Part shown: positions 35,580-43,123 of the stretch, in pieces
How positions within the stretch are numbered: the first letter of the stretch is position 1
Layout: every line of letters starts with the position of its first letter
Assembly: GCF_024448135.1 (NCBI RefSeq)
Contig: NZ_JAMRYX010000070.1
Span: forward strand, 1 to 43,560
Direction of reading: 5' to 3'
Source: Methylocystis suflitae
GTDB lineage: Bacteria > Pseudomonadota > Alphaproteobacteria > Rhizobiales > Beijerinckiaceae
DNA length: 43,560 nucleotides
Translations under genes and position numbers: made by a program
The notes under the pieces: generated by a model
The model's input: only the letters and a program-made list of their open reading frames with translations
The model's database searches: none
Told to the model about the DNA's origin: nothing

Positions 35580-36089
35580 ATGCGCTCACGACTTGCGCTT
35601 TTGCTCGCGGCGGCGATGAGCGCCGCTCCCGGCGGCGCCGCCGCTTTTGAGGCCTATGTGGCGGCGGTGATGCCGCTACGCGTGAGCCCGAGCTCGGATG
35701 CGAGGCCCGTTACGACCATGGCGGCGAATATTCCCTTCAATGTCCAGGGCTGCGGCCGCTGGTGCCAGGTGCAATATGGCGGGACCATGGGCTATGTCCC
35801 GGCGCCGCTTGTCATCCCCGGCGCGCCGCCGACCGCGCCCGGCTCTGGCCTATTGGGGTTTCTGGCGGCCCCCGTGGTGCTGCCCGTCGCGGCGCCGGAC
35901 CTGCTCAGCGACGGCTATGCGCCGCGCGTCGATTACGGCTATGGCTGGACGCCGTTTTTTGGGACGTCGCCCGAGCCCTACTGCGAAGAGCCCGCGAGGC
36001 GCGGGCGCTGCGTCCACCGACGGCGTTCAGCTCGGGATGCGCGTGAGCCCGCCCATGTACGGCCGAAGGACGCGCGGAACGTCGACTGA
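35580..36089 (+). CDS. Secreted SH3-domain protein
   Basis: The 169-residue precursor has a signal peptide ([20 protein letters not shown], cleavage near AAA-FEA) and a bacterial SH3 domain (about 27-82: [49 protein letters not shown]). These domains often bind peptidoglycan, so a periplasmic envelope role is inferred. A Pro/Ala-rich, then Tyr-rich region ([17 protein letters not shown]) follows. The last ~25 residues are very basic and overlap the 3' end of serS by 63 bp on the other strand. GGAGGA precedes the ATG at 35580. It interrupts the otherwise same-strand serS-surE order. Confidence 0.82.
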   Translation: MRSRLALLLAAAMSAAPGGAAAFEAYVAAVMPLRVSPSSDARPVTTMAANIPFNVQGCGRWCQVQYGGTMGYVPAPLVIPGAPPTAPGSGLLGFLAAPVVLPVAAPDLLSDGYAPRVDYGYGWTPFFGTSPEPYCEEPARRGRCVHRRRSARDAREPAHVRPKDARNVD

Positions 36090-37550
36090 GCCGTCGGCCT
36101 GCTGATAGTTCTCCAGCACCGCGACCATGGCGCGGCCGACCGCGACGCCGGAGCCGTTGAGCGTATGGACGAAACGCGGCCCCTTGCTATCGCTTGGCCG
36201 GTAGCGGGCGTTCATGCGCCGCGCCTGGAAATCGCCGCAGACCGAGCATGAGGAAATCTCGCGATACTTCCCCTGCCCCGGCAGCCAGACTTCGAGGTCA
36301 TAGGTTTTTTGGCTCGCGAAGCCCATGTCGCCGGTGCAGAGTACGACCTTGCGATAGGGCAATTCGAGAAGCTGCAACACCTTCTCGGCGCAGCCCGTCA
36401 TGCGCTCATGTTCTTCGAGCGATTGCTCCGGCGTCGTGATCGACACGAGTTCGACCTTGTAGAACTGATGCTGGCGGATCATGCCGCGCGTGTCCTTGCC
36501 CGCGGCGCCCGCTTCGGCGCGGAAGCAAGAGGTGCCGGCGGTCATGCGCATGGGCAATTGCGCTTCATCGAGGATGGATTCGCGCACGAGATTGGTCAGC
36601 GGCACTTCCGCGGTGGGGATGAGCCAGAAGCCAGAGGCGAATTTCTTCTTGTAATGGACCAGTTCACCGTAGCTTTCGTCAATCATACGATCTAACGCCT
36701 GCAACAGCATCGCGTTAGCGTCCAAAGAAGTTGCGAGCGTTGAATCTTCGGTACGCGTGCTTAGTCGACCGGCGATATCAACAGAGACTTCGACGGCCTT
36801 CCGAATCAGAGAAAGCGACTGGTCGAGATTCGTCACGAATTGCTGATGTTTTCTTTCGGCATCCGGATCACATATTTCGGATGTCGCCAGGAACTGATCC
36901 TCGCGAAACTTCGGCAATTGCGCCGTGCCGAACATTGCGTCGTCGCGCACCAGCAGCGGCGGGCTGACTTCCATATAGCCATGCTCATTCGTATGCAGAT
37001 CGAGCATGAATTGCGCGAGCGCCCGCTCCAGTCGCGCCAATCCGCCCTTGTTGACGACGAAACGCGCGCCGGAAATTTTCGCCGCCGTTTCGAAATCCAT
37101 CAGCCCAAGGCCTTCGCCGATTTCGAAATGCTCTTTCGGCGTAAAGTCGAATACGCGCGGCTCGCCCCAGCGCGCGACTTCGACATTACTATTTTCATCT
37201 TTCCCGTACGGAACTTCTTTCAACGGCCAGTTCGGAAGTTTTGCGAGTTCCTCGTCCAGCGCCTTGATTGCCTCTCGCTCAGCCCGTTCCAGCTCGGGCC
37301 AGTTCTCCTTGATTTGCGCGACTTCGGCCTTGAGCGCGTTTGCGCGGGCGGCGTCTCCCGCCTTCATCGCCACGCCGATTTCTTTTGACGCCGCATTGCG
37401 CCGTTCCTGCGCGGTCTGCAATTTCAGAATGGCTTCGCGGCGAACCGAATCCTTTTCGAAGAGTTTGTTTGCGATCGGCTTTAGATGACGGCTTGCTAGG
37501 CGCTCTTCAAAAAAGCCAACGTTCTCGCGAATCCATTTGATGTCGTACAT
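36027..37550 (-). CDS. serS: Seryl-tRNA synthetase with a ~80-residue insertion
   Basis: The enzyme charges tRNA-Ser. It has the N-terminal tRNA-binding coiled coil (about 30-100), [20 protein letters not shown], motif 2 [35 protein letters not shown] and motif 3 [18 protein letters not shown]. The ATG at 37548-37550 ([10 protein letters not shown]) is the family start. At 507 residues it is about 80 longer than usual (about 425-430). The excess lies at residues 222-306, between FREDQF and [12 protein letters not shown], where most relatives have only a few residues. That DNA (36633-36887) is much less GC-rich than the rest. The core motifs are intact, so the enzyme is presumably active. Confidence 0.95.
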   Translation of the reverse strand: MYDIKWIRENVGFFEERLASRHLKPIANKLFEKDSVRREAILKLQTAQERRNAASKEIGVAMKAGDAARANALKAEVAQIKENWPELERAEREAIKALDEELAKLPNWPLKEVPYGKDENSNVEVARWGEPRVFDFTPKEHFEIGEGLGLMDFETAAKISGARFVVNKGGLARLERALAQFMLDLHTNEHGYMEVSPPLLVRDDAMFGTAQLPKFREDQFLATSEICDPDAERKHQQFVTNLDQSLSLIRKAVEVSVDIAGRLSTRTEDSTLATSLDANAMLLQALDRMIDESYGELVHYKKKFASGFWLIPTAEVPLTNLVRESILDEAQLPMRMTAGTSCFRAEAGAAGKDTRGMIRQHQFYKVELVSITTPEQSLEEHERMTGCAEKVLQLLELPYRKVVLCTGDMGFASQKTYDLEVWLPGQGKYREISSCSVCGDFQARRMNARYRPSDSKGPRFVHTLNGSGVAVGRAMVAVLENYQQADGSVDVPRVLRPYMGGLTRIPS

Positions 37551-37584
37551 GGGCGCCTGGACAGTGATCGAGTGACAACAGACC

Positions 37585-37691
37585 GTCATGGCCGGGCTTG
37601 TCCCGGCCATCCACGCCGAGCGGCTTCGGTCAAATGACAGAGTATGCGCAACGGCGCCGCGTGGATGCCCGCGACAAGCGCGGGCATGACG
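37585..37691. repeat. Dispersed palindromic repeat, family A, copy 2
   Basis: It has the same ends as the copy at 8856-8962: gtcatggccgggcttgtccc at the left, and gtggatgcccgcgacaagcg then cgggcatgacg at the right. The middle 45 or so bases differ. It lies in the 206-bp gap between tatC and serS, where I see no gene. Confidence 0.8.
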
Positions 37692-37756
37692 CGGGGAGCC
37701 TCATTGCGCCACCTTCTCCCGCAGGCGGAAGAAGGGGTCAAGCGGCGAGATGTCGC

Positions 37757-38551
37757 CTATGATCCGCCGCTCGCCGCCGCTTGGGCGGCGGCCCTCTTCT
37801 TCTCGACCATGCGCACGGCGTAGATCGACGCTTCGTAGAGCAGCACGCCCGGCACCGCGAGCGCGAGCTGCGAAAAGACATCCGGCGGCGTCAAAACCGC
37901 CGCGACGATGAAGACGAGCACGACGGCGTAGCGCCGCTTCTCTTTCAGAAAATCCGACGTCACGATGCCGACCTGACCGAGCAGCGTCAAAACCACCGGC
38001 AATTGAAACACGATGCCGAAGGCGAGCACGAGCGTCATGATCAGCGAAAGATATTCGGAGACGCGCGGCAGCAGTTCGATCTGCGCCTTGCCCGGCTCAT
38101 TCGCCTGCTGCATGCCCATGAAGAAACGCAGCAGATTGGGCATCACCAGAAAATAGACGACAAGCGCGCCGAAGGCGAAGAAGATCGGCGTCGCGAAAAG
38201 ATAGGGCCGGAACGCCCTGCGCTCATGCTTGTAGAGCCCGGGCGCGACGAATGCATAGATCTGCGACAGCACGATCGGACAGGACAAAAACGCCGCCATA
38301 AACAGCGCGACCTTGATCTGGGTGAAGAAATATTCCTGCGGCGCCGTGTAGATCAGCCGCGCCTCAGGGCCTGCCACCTGCGTGTAGGGAATGAGAAGCA
38401 GATTGTAGATATCCTTGGCGAAGAAGAAGGAGAGCACGAACATCGCGAGAAAGGCGAGCAGCGCCTTGATCAGGCGCTCGCGCAATTCCATCAGATGTTC
38501 GATCAACGGCGCCTTGCTGGCCTCGATTTCGGCTTCGTCGGCCTCGTTCAT
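37757..38551 (-). CDS. tatC: Sec-independent protein translocase TatC
   Basis: The 264-residue membrane protein binds twin-arginine signals and forms the receptor of the Tat system, here needed for example for the Rieske protein encoded at 5748-6278. It has the cytoplasmic N-terminus with [18 protein letters not shown], six transmembrane helices, the periplasmic-loop [27 protein letters not shown] signature and [21 protein letters not shown]. Its ATG overlaps the tatB TGA by 4 bp (ATGA). Basic, Ala-rich C-terminal tail. Confidence 0.97.
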   Translation of the reverse strand: MNEADEAEIEASKAPLIEHLMELRERLIKALLAFLAMFVLSFFFAKDIYNLLLIPYTQVAGPEARLIYTAPQEYFFTQIKVALFMAAFLSCPIVLSQIYAFVAPGLYKHERRAFRPYLFATPIFFAFGALVVYFLVMPNLLRFFMGMQQANEPGKAQIELLPRVSEYLSLIMTLVLAFGIVFQLPVVLTLLGQVGIVTSDFLKEKRRYAVVLVFIVAAVLTPPDVFSQLALAVPGVLLYEASIYAVRMVEKKRAAAQAAASGGS

Positions 38552-39081
38552 GTGGCGGCCTTCTTCGACGAATCGACCTGCTCGCCGACAGGAAGACCGG
38601 AATCCTCATCCTGAGGAGCGGCCGAAGGCCGCGTCTCGAAGGATGTGATTGGCGATCCCTCATCCTTCGAGACGCCACCTTGATCTCGGGCCTGCCCGAG
38701 ATCAACATTTGATGCGCAAGTCGGGTGAACCCGACTTGAGGGCTTCTCCTCAGAATGAGGCGGTTGCACAGGCGACGGCTTCTCGCCCTCGATTGCATTC
38801 GTAATCTGCTTGCGCGCTTCGGCCATCGGATCGAAGGCGACGTCGAGCTTCACGCTCTCCTTTACGGCGTCCCTCATCTCGCTGACCTCTTTGCGCAGAT
38901 CATCGAGTTCGGCCTCGCGCATCGCCTCCATGAATTGTCCCTGAAACTCCGCGGCCATTCGGCGCATTTTTCCGGTGAACTGCCCAAGCGAACGCAAAAC
39001 GCGCGGCAAATCCTTCGAGGGAATCGCAATAAGCGCGACAATGGCGATGACGATGAGCTTGCCGGGTTCGAGATCGAACAT
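38548..39081 (-). CDS. tatB: Sec-independent protein translocase TatB, with repeat-derived tail
   Basis: The 177-residue product starts [20 protein letters not shown], the one-helix TatB anchor, followed by [20 protein letters not shown] and an amphipathic helix (to about residue 75), all typical. After about residue 107 the sequence is low-complexity and unlike TatB: it is the in-frame translation of the family B repeat (38604-38760), ending in a short tail VDSSKKAAT. The conserved part is complete, so the protein should work, and the tail is predicted disordered. I use the ATG at 39079-39081; 39105 is less likely. It overlaps tatC by 4 bp and is separated from tatA by repeat family C. Confidence 0.93.
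   Translation of the reverse strand: MFDLEPGKLIVIAIVALIAIPSKDLPRVLRSLGQFTGKMRRMAAEFQGQFMEAMREAELDDLRKEVSEMRDAVKESVKLDVAFDPMAEARKQITNAIEGEKPSPVQPPHSEEKPSSRVHPTCASNVDLGQARDQGGVSKDEGSPITSFETRPSAAPQDEDSGLPVGEQVDSSKKAAT
38604..38760. repeat. Dispersed palindromic repeat, family B, copy 2, inside tatB
   Basis: The ends cctcatcctgaggag (38604-38618) and ctcctcagaatgagg (38746-38760) are inverted copies (14 of 15). Inside are GCGTCTCGAAGGATG with its perfect inverse CATCCTTCGAGACGC, then TGATCTCGGGC/GCCCGAGATCA, then CAAGTCGGGT/ACCCGACTTG. The whole 157 bp is open in the tatB frame. Its relative is at 9980-10091. Confidence 0.9.
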
Positions 39082-39096
39082 ATCGTTACCTGCTCT

Positions 39097-39270
39097 CACC
39101 CCCACCCTCCCCCGCTCTGCGGGAGAGGGAGCAGGAGCCGCTTCTTATCCGCGCGGTACGCTGCTCGTAAGGGTCCCCTCTCCCGTCCGAAGTCGCCTGT
39201 TGCCGACTTCGGGGTCGATGCGCAAACCGGGAACACCCGGTTTGCGTAGCGGGGGAAGGACAGGGAGGGC
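39097..39270. repeat. Dispersed palindromic repeat, family C, copy 2
   Basis: The left arm caccctcccccgctctgcgg and the right arm gcgggggaaggacagggagg match the copy at 14114-14243. Two further hairpins lie inside: CCGAAGTCG/CGACTTCGG (39187-39212) and CAAACCGGG/CCCGGTTTG (within 39217-39246). It occupies nearly all of the gap between tatA and tatB. Confidence 0.85.
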
Positions 39271-39273
39271 GCG

Positions 39274-39510
39274 CTAAACCTTCTTGCTGTCCGCCTTGTC
39301 GCTCTCCAGAGCGCGACGCTCGCTCGCCTGTCCTTCAAGCGACTTCTTGGCGTCGTCAGCCGCGACATCGTCTTCGGACATGCCCTTCTTGAAGGCCTTG
39401 ATGCCCTTGGCCACGTCGCCCATCACATCCGAAATCTTGAACTTGCCGCCGAAGAGAATGAAGACGACCGCGCCGACAATGATCCAGTGCCAGATCGACA
39501 GACCGCCCAT
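39274..39510 (-). CDS. tatA: Sec-independent protein translocase TatA
   Basis: The 78-residue pore-forming Tat subunit starts [20 protein letters not shown], one membrane helix, then the [25 protein letters not shown] hinge and amphipathic helix (with FGG), then a charged tail. The ATG at 39508-39510 has AGGAAGG nine bases upstream; an ATG three codons earlier is too close to it. It is the first tat gene after scpB, 164 bp downstream of scpB. Confidence 0.96.
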   Translation of the reverse strand: MGGLSIWHWIIVGAVVFILFGGKFKISDVMGDVAKGIKAFKKGMSEDDVAADDAKKSLEGQASERRALESDKADSKKV

Positions 39511-39674
39511 GGCGCGCATCCTTCCTAACGAGAAAACCGGGACGACCGGCGTTTGCCCGGAAACTATGCGCCCCTCGCCATAAAAACAAGGACGCGGCGC
39601 GCAGAAGCGCGCGGCGAACCTTCTTGAGGGACGGGGAAATTCGTATCACTTGACCGGGCCGCTCGGCGGCGCCG

Positions 39675-40430
39675 TCAAAGCTCCTCGTCGTCGGCGGCCT
39701 CGGGCGTCTCCGGCGCCTCGGGCTCGTCCGGGAACTCCATGTCGAGCAGCTCCGGCGCCTCGTCCTCAAGCGGCTCCTCATCGTCGCGCAAGGCGGCGTC
39801 ATCCGAGGGTTGCGGCACGCCGAAGCCCTTCGGCAGCCGGCCGTCGAAGAGCCCAGCGCCCTTGAGTTCGTCGAGCCCCGGCAGATCGCCGATCTGCTCA
39901 AGCCCGAAATGCATCAGGAAGGCGTCGGTCGTGCCATAGGTGATCGGCCTGCCCGGCGCCTTGCGGCGGCCGCGTAGCCTGATCCAGCCGGTGTCGAGCA
40001 GCACGTCGAGCGTGCCCTTGGAAATGGCGACGCCGCGAATCTCTTCAATCTCGGCGCGGGTCGTCGGCTGGTGATAGGCGATGATCGCGAGCGTCTCCAG
40101 CGCGGCGCGGGAAAGCTTCTTCTCCTCGACCTGCTCGCGTGCGAGAATCCAGTTGAGGTCGGCGGCGGTGCGGAAAAACCACTTCTTGCCGACGCGGGTG
40201 AGATTGACGCCGCGGCCCGCATAATGGGCGCGCAGCCGCTCAAGAACGCGCTCGAGATCGGCGCCCTCCTCGATGCGGCGCGTCATTTCCGCTTCATCAA
40301 GCGGCTCGGCGGAGGCGAAAAGCAGCGCCTCGATGATGCGCTCCGCTTCGCGCAGCCGAGCCTCGTGACGCGCAAGCTCGTCGTCGCTGTTCACGTCAAA
40401 AAGTTCGATCTTCTCCGCAGCCTGCGCCAC
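39675..40430 (-). CDS. scpB: Segregation and condensation protein ScpB
   Basis: The 251-residue protein is a kleisin-associated winged-helix subunit of the SMC-ScpAB condensin. It has REAERIIEALLFASAEPLDEAEM, the wHTH region VEEKKLSRAALETLAIIAYHQPTTRAEIEEIRG and TLDVLLDTGWIRLRGRRKAPGRPITYGTT, and a long acidic C-terminal tail (from about 205, nearly all Glu/Asp/Pro/Ala). It follows scpA by 24 bp. Confidence 0.95.
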   Translation of the reverse strand: MAQAAEKIELFDVNSDDELARHEARLREAERIIEALLFASAEPLDEAEMTRRIEEGADLERVLERLRAHYAGRGVNLTRVGKKWFFRTAADLNWILAREQVEEKKLSRAALETLAIIAYHQPTTRAEIEEIRGVAISKGTLDVLLDTGWIRLRGRRKAPGRPITYGTTDAFLMHFGLEQIGDLPGLDELKGAGLFDGRLPKGFGVPQPSDDAALRDDEEPLEDEAPELLDMEFPDEPEAPETPEAADDEEL

Positions 40431-40454
40431 CGGGCGCCTCCTATAGTTCCGGGG

Positions 40455-41261
40455 CTATGACGCGCCCGTAGTCTCTTCCGCTTCCTCAGACGCCCTCCGC
40501 CGCACCCAAAGCGGCGCGAAGTGCCGGTCCTGACGTATGTCGAATCGCCCCTCCCGCACCATTTCAAGCGAAGCGGTGAAGGCCGAGGCGCGCACCGTCC
40601 GCGCCGTCTGCATGTCGACACAGTAATGCAGCAAAAAATCGTCGAGCACGGTCCATTCCGTCGCGACGCCGACCAGCCGTTCGAGGGCTTCGCGCGCCTC
40701 GGCCAAAGACCACACCGCGCGCTGCCGCATCACCACCCGCGACGTCGCGGTCTTCTGACGCTGCCGGGCGTAAGCCGAGAGAAGATCGTAGAGGCTCGCC
40801 TGAAATTTGGGATGCGAGATCGTCTCAACGCCTTCAGGGCCGCCGCGCAGAAACATATCGCGCCCCAGCCGCGCGCGCTCCGTAAGCTTGTCAGCGGCGC
40901 GCCGAATGAGCTCCAGCCTGCGCAGGCGATCGGCCAGCGCGGCGGCGAGATCGGAGGCGGACGGCTCGTCGCCTTTCGGCGGATCCGGCAGCAGCAGCCG
41001 CGACTTCAGGAAGGCGAGCCAGGCCGCCATCACCAGATAGTCGGCCGCGAGTTCGAGGCGCACGCGGCGCGCCGCCTCTATGAAGGCGAGATATTGCTCG
41101 GCGAGCGCGAGAATGGATATGCGGGCGAGATCGACCTTCTGCCGGCGCGCAAGCTCGAGCAGCAAATCGAGCGGCCCTTCGAATCCGTCGACGTCGACGA
41201 GGAAGGCCTCTTCGGCGTCGCCGCGGGGCTCGTCCAGCTCGAAGGTCAGTTCCTGGGCCAT
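40455..41261 (-). CDS. scpA: Segregation and condensation protein ScpA (kleisin)
   Basis: The 268-residue kleisin bridges SMC heads. The N-terminal FEGPLDLLLELARRQKVDLA and ISILALAEQYLAFIEAARR are diagnostic, followed by AADYLVMAAWLAFLKSRLLLP, a mid region, and the C-terminal SMC-binding winged helix (TVRASAFTASLEMVREGRFDIRQ). In related genomes nagZ lies directly upstream; here an MntA/HepT pair on the other strand separates them. Confidence 0.95.
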   Translation of the reverse strand: MAQELTFELDEPRGDAEEAFLVDVDGFEGPLDLLLELARRQKVDLARISILALAEQYLAFIEAARRVRLELAADYLVMAAWLAFLKSRLLLPDPPKGDEPSASDLAAALADRLRRLELIRRAADKLTERARLGRDMFLRGGPEGVETISHPKFQASLYDLLSAYARQRQKTATSRVVMRQRAVWSLAEAREALERLVGVATEWTVLDDFLLHYCVDMQTARTVRASAFTASLEMVREGRFDIRQDRHFAPLWVRRRASEEAEETTGAS

Positions 41262-41434
41262 TCTTGCTTTGCGCCTGTTTCCTCTACGAATCGGCGTGGC
41301 CGAGCGTTTCGGCGCGAGATTGGCCCCGATGGCCCGCTATCGCAAGCGCAGCCGGCGCTTTGGGAGCGCCGGTCCACAGGAGAGCGGGAAAGCCTCCCAT
41401 AGAGGACGCGACGGCAATCTGCTATGGTCCGCGG

Positions 41435-41728
41435 ATGAAACGTGACCACGCGGTGGACCGATTGCGGAAACGCCAAGCCGATTTGCAGAAGCTTGGCGTC
41501 AAGAGTTTGTATATGTTTGGTTCGACCGCTCAGGACCGTGCGGGAGAGCGTTCCGATGTCGATCTGTTTTTCGACTATGAAAGAGGCCGTTTCGGCCTCT
41601 TCGAATTGATGGACGTGAAGGAATTTGCGGCTCGAATTCTCGGCGGCCGCGTTGACATCATGACGCGCGACAGCCTGCATAAGCGCCTAAGGCCGCAGAT
41701 TGAGGCGACAGCGCTTCGCGTCTTCTGA
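41435..41728 (+). CDS. MntA-type nucleotidyltransferase antitoxin
   Basis: The 97-residue product is a minimal nucleotidyltransferase: KSLYMFGSTAQDRAGERSDVDLFFD fits GSX10DXD exactly (G-S, ten residues, D-V-D), with the third acidic residue in GGRVDIMTRDSL. In MntA/HepT systems such proteins neutralise the HEPN toxin by AMPylating it. Its TGA overlaps the ATG of the HEPN frame by one base (41726-41730), the usual antitoxin-toxin coupling. It lies antisense within the nagZ-scpA gap, which suggests insertion into a conserved operon. Confidence 0.88.
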   Translation: MKRDHAVDRLRKRQADLQKLGVKSLYMFGSTAQDRAGERSDVDLFFDYERGRFGLFELMDVKEFAARILGGRVDIMTRDSLHKRLRPQIEATALRVF

Positions 41729-42091
41729 TGGTCCCGCGCTCGGCAGCTCTCCATCTGTTGGACATCATCGAAGCGATTGAGCCGCGTGCAAACCGTAATG
41801 GCGGACCTATCGCTCGACGCCTACGAGACGGATTGGCAAAGGCAGTGGGTCGTGGAGCGCGGCATTGAGATCATTTCGGAGGCCAGCCGTCGCCTCTCTG
41901 ATGAGATCAAAACTCGGCATCCCGAAATTCCTTGGAAAAAAGTGGCCGGCATCGGCAATGTGCTGCGTCACGATTATGAGAGCGTCGCCGCCCCGATCAT
42001 ATGGAAATTGGCGCGGATTGATCTTAGCCTGCTGGAACAAGCCTGTCGTGATGAATTGCGCGCGTTACGTGATAGCGGTCTCAGCGACTGA
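41728..42091 (+). pseudogene. HepT-like HEPN toxin gene with a one-base frameshift
   Basis: From ATG 41728 the frame reads MVPRSAALHLLDIIEAIE, the correct HepT-family N-terminus, then goes out of register. The rest of the toxin (RVQTVMADLSLDAYETDW, RQWVVERGIEIISEASRRL, HPEIPWKKVAGIGNVLRHDY) is in the next frame from 41783 to the stop at 42091. Removing one C at about 41782-41783 joins them into a normal 120-residue HepT. Either the toxin is inactivated by a one-base insertion or the sequence has an error. A shorter product from TTG 41777 would lack helix 1. The RX4HXY-type motif reads G-N-V-L-R-H-D-Y. Confidence 0.75.
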
Positions 42092-42106
42092 AGCCATCGG
42101 GCATTT

Positions 42107-43114
42107 TCACGCCACGGCTCGCATCGCCGCGTCGAGCTCGCGCGTCGCCTCCCCGACATCGAAGGGTTCGACGGGCCGCCGCACGCGTTCGAGCGCCTTT
42201 TCGGCGCGCGCGAGCGCCGCGCCTGCAAGGGGCGGCGCGCCTTCGGCGACCGGCCGCGCTTCCGCAAGGTCGCCGTTGCAGTGCAAAACGATATCGCATC
42301 CGGCGCCGATCGCGTTTTCGGCGCGCTGGCGAAAGCTCCCGGAAAGCGCCTTCATCGAAAGATCGTCGGTCATGAGGAGACCGTCAAAGCCAATATGGCC
42401 GCGGACGATGTCGCCGATCACCGCCTTCGACAGCGTTCCAGGCGCCGTTGGATCGATCGCGGTGTATACGACATGCGCGCTCATCGCCATCGGCAGATCG
42501 GCGTTCGCCTTGAACGGCGCGAAATCCATAAGCTCCAGGTCCTCGCGGCTCGCCTTGACCACCGGCAGCTCCAAATGGCTGTCGGCGCGGGCGCGTCCGT
42601 GACCGGGAATGTGCTTCATCACCGGCGCGACGCCGCCCGCCATCAAGCCTTCGGCGGCCGCGCGGCCGATCGCGGCGACGCGCGCCGGATCGCGGCTATA
42701 GGCGCGATCGCCGATGATGCTGTGGGAATCCTCCGCCGGCGCATCGAGCACCGGCAGGCAGTCGACATCGACGCCGACTGACCGCAGATCATGGGAGATG
42801 AGCCGGGCGCCGAGCCAAGCGAGTCGCTCGGCTTGCCCGGCGTTGGCGGCCGCCAGCTCAAAGCGCGCCGCGGCCGGATAGGCGCGCCAGTGCGGCGGAC
42901 CCAGACGCTGCACGCGGCCGCCCTCCTGATCGACCAGAACAGGCGCATGACGGCCGAGAGCGTCCCGAATGTCGGCGGTCAGCCGCGTGATCTGCTCGGA
43001 CGCGTCGACATTGCGGCGAAAGAGGATCACGCCCCAGGGCGCGGCGTCGCGCAGGAACGCGCGCTCCTCGGCCTCGAGCGTGAAGCCCTTTAATCCACAG
43101 ATGAAGGCGCGCAT
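42107..43114 (-). CDS. nagZ: Beta-N-acetylglucosaminidase NagZ (GH3)
   Basis: The 335-residue cytoplasmic enzyme trims GlcNAc from anhydromuropeptides in cell-wall recycling. It has VLVDQEGGRVQRL, the KHIPGHGRARADSHLELP loop with the catalytic His, the GH3 nucleophile Asp in LLMTDDLSMKAL, and a single-domain GH3 length (about 330-340). It starts 9 bp after the SPOR-domain gene on the same strand, as in related genomes. Confidence 0.96.
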   Translation of the reverse strand: MRAFICGLKGFTLEAEERAFLRDAAPWGVILFRRNVDASEQITRLTADIRDALGRHAPVLVDQEGGRVQRLGPPHWRAYPAAARFELAAANAGQAERLAWLGARLISHDLRSVGVDVDCLPVLDAPAEDSHSIIGDRAYSRDPARVAAIGRAAAEGLMAGGVAPVMKHIPGHGRARADSHLELPVVKASREDLELMDFAPFKANADLPMAMSAHVVYTAIDPTAPGTLSKAVIGDIVRGHIGFDGLLMTDDLSMKALSGSFRQRAENAIGAGCDIVLHCNGDLAEARPVAEGAPPLAGAALARAEKALERVRRPVEPFDVGEATRELDAAMRAVA

Positions 43115-43123
43115 GTCGTCCCG

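Noticed and set aside
36633-36887. The SerRS insertion as an intein
   Set aside because: It has no Cys/Ser start, no terminal His-Asn, is too short, and the flanks do not form a splice junction.
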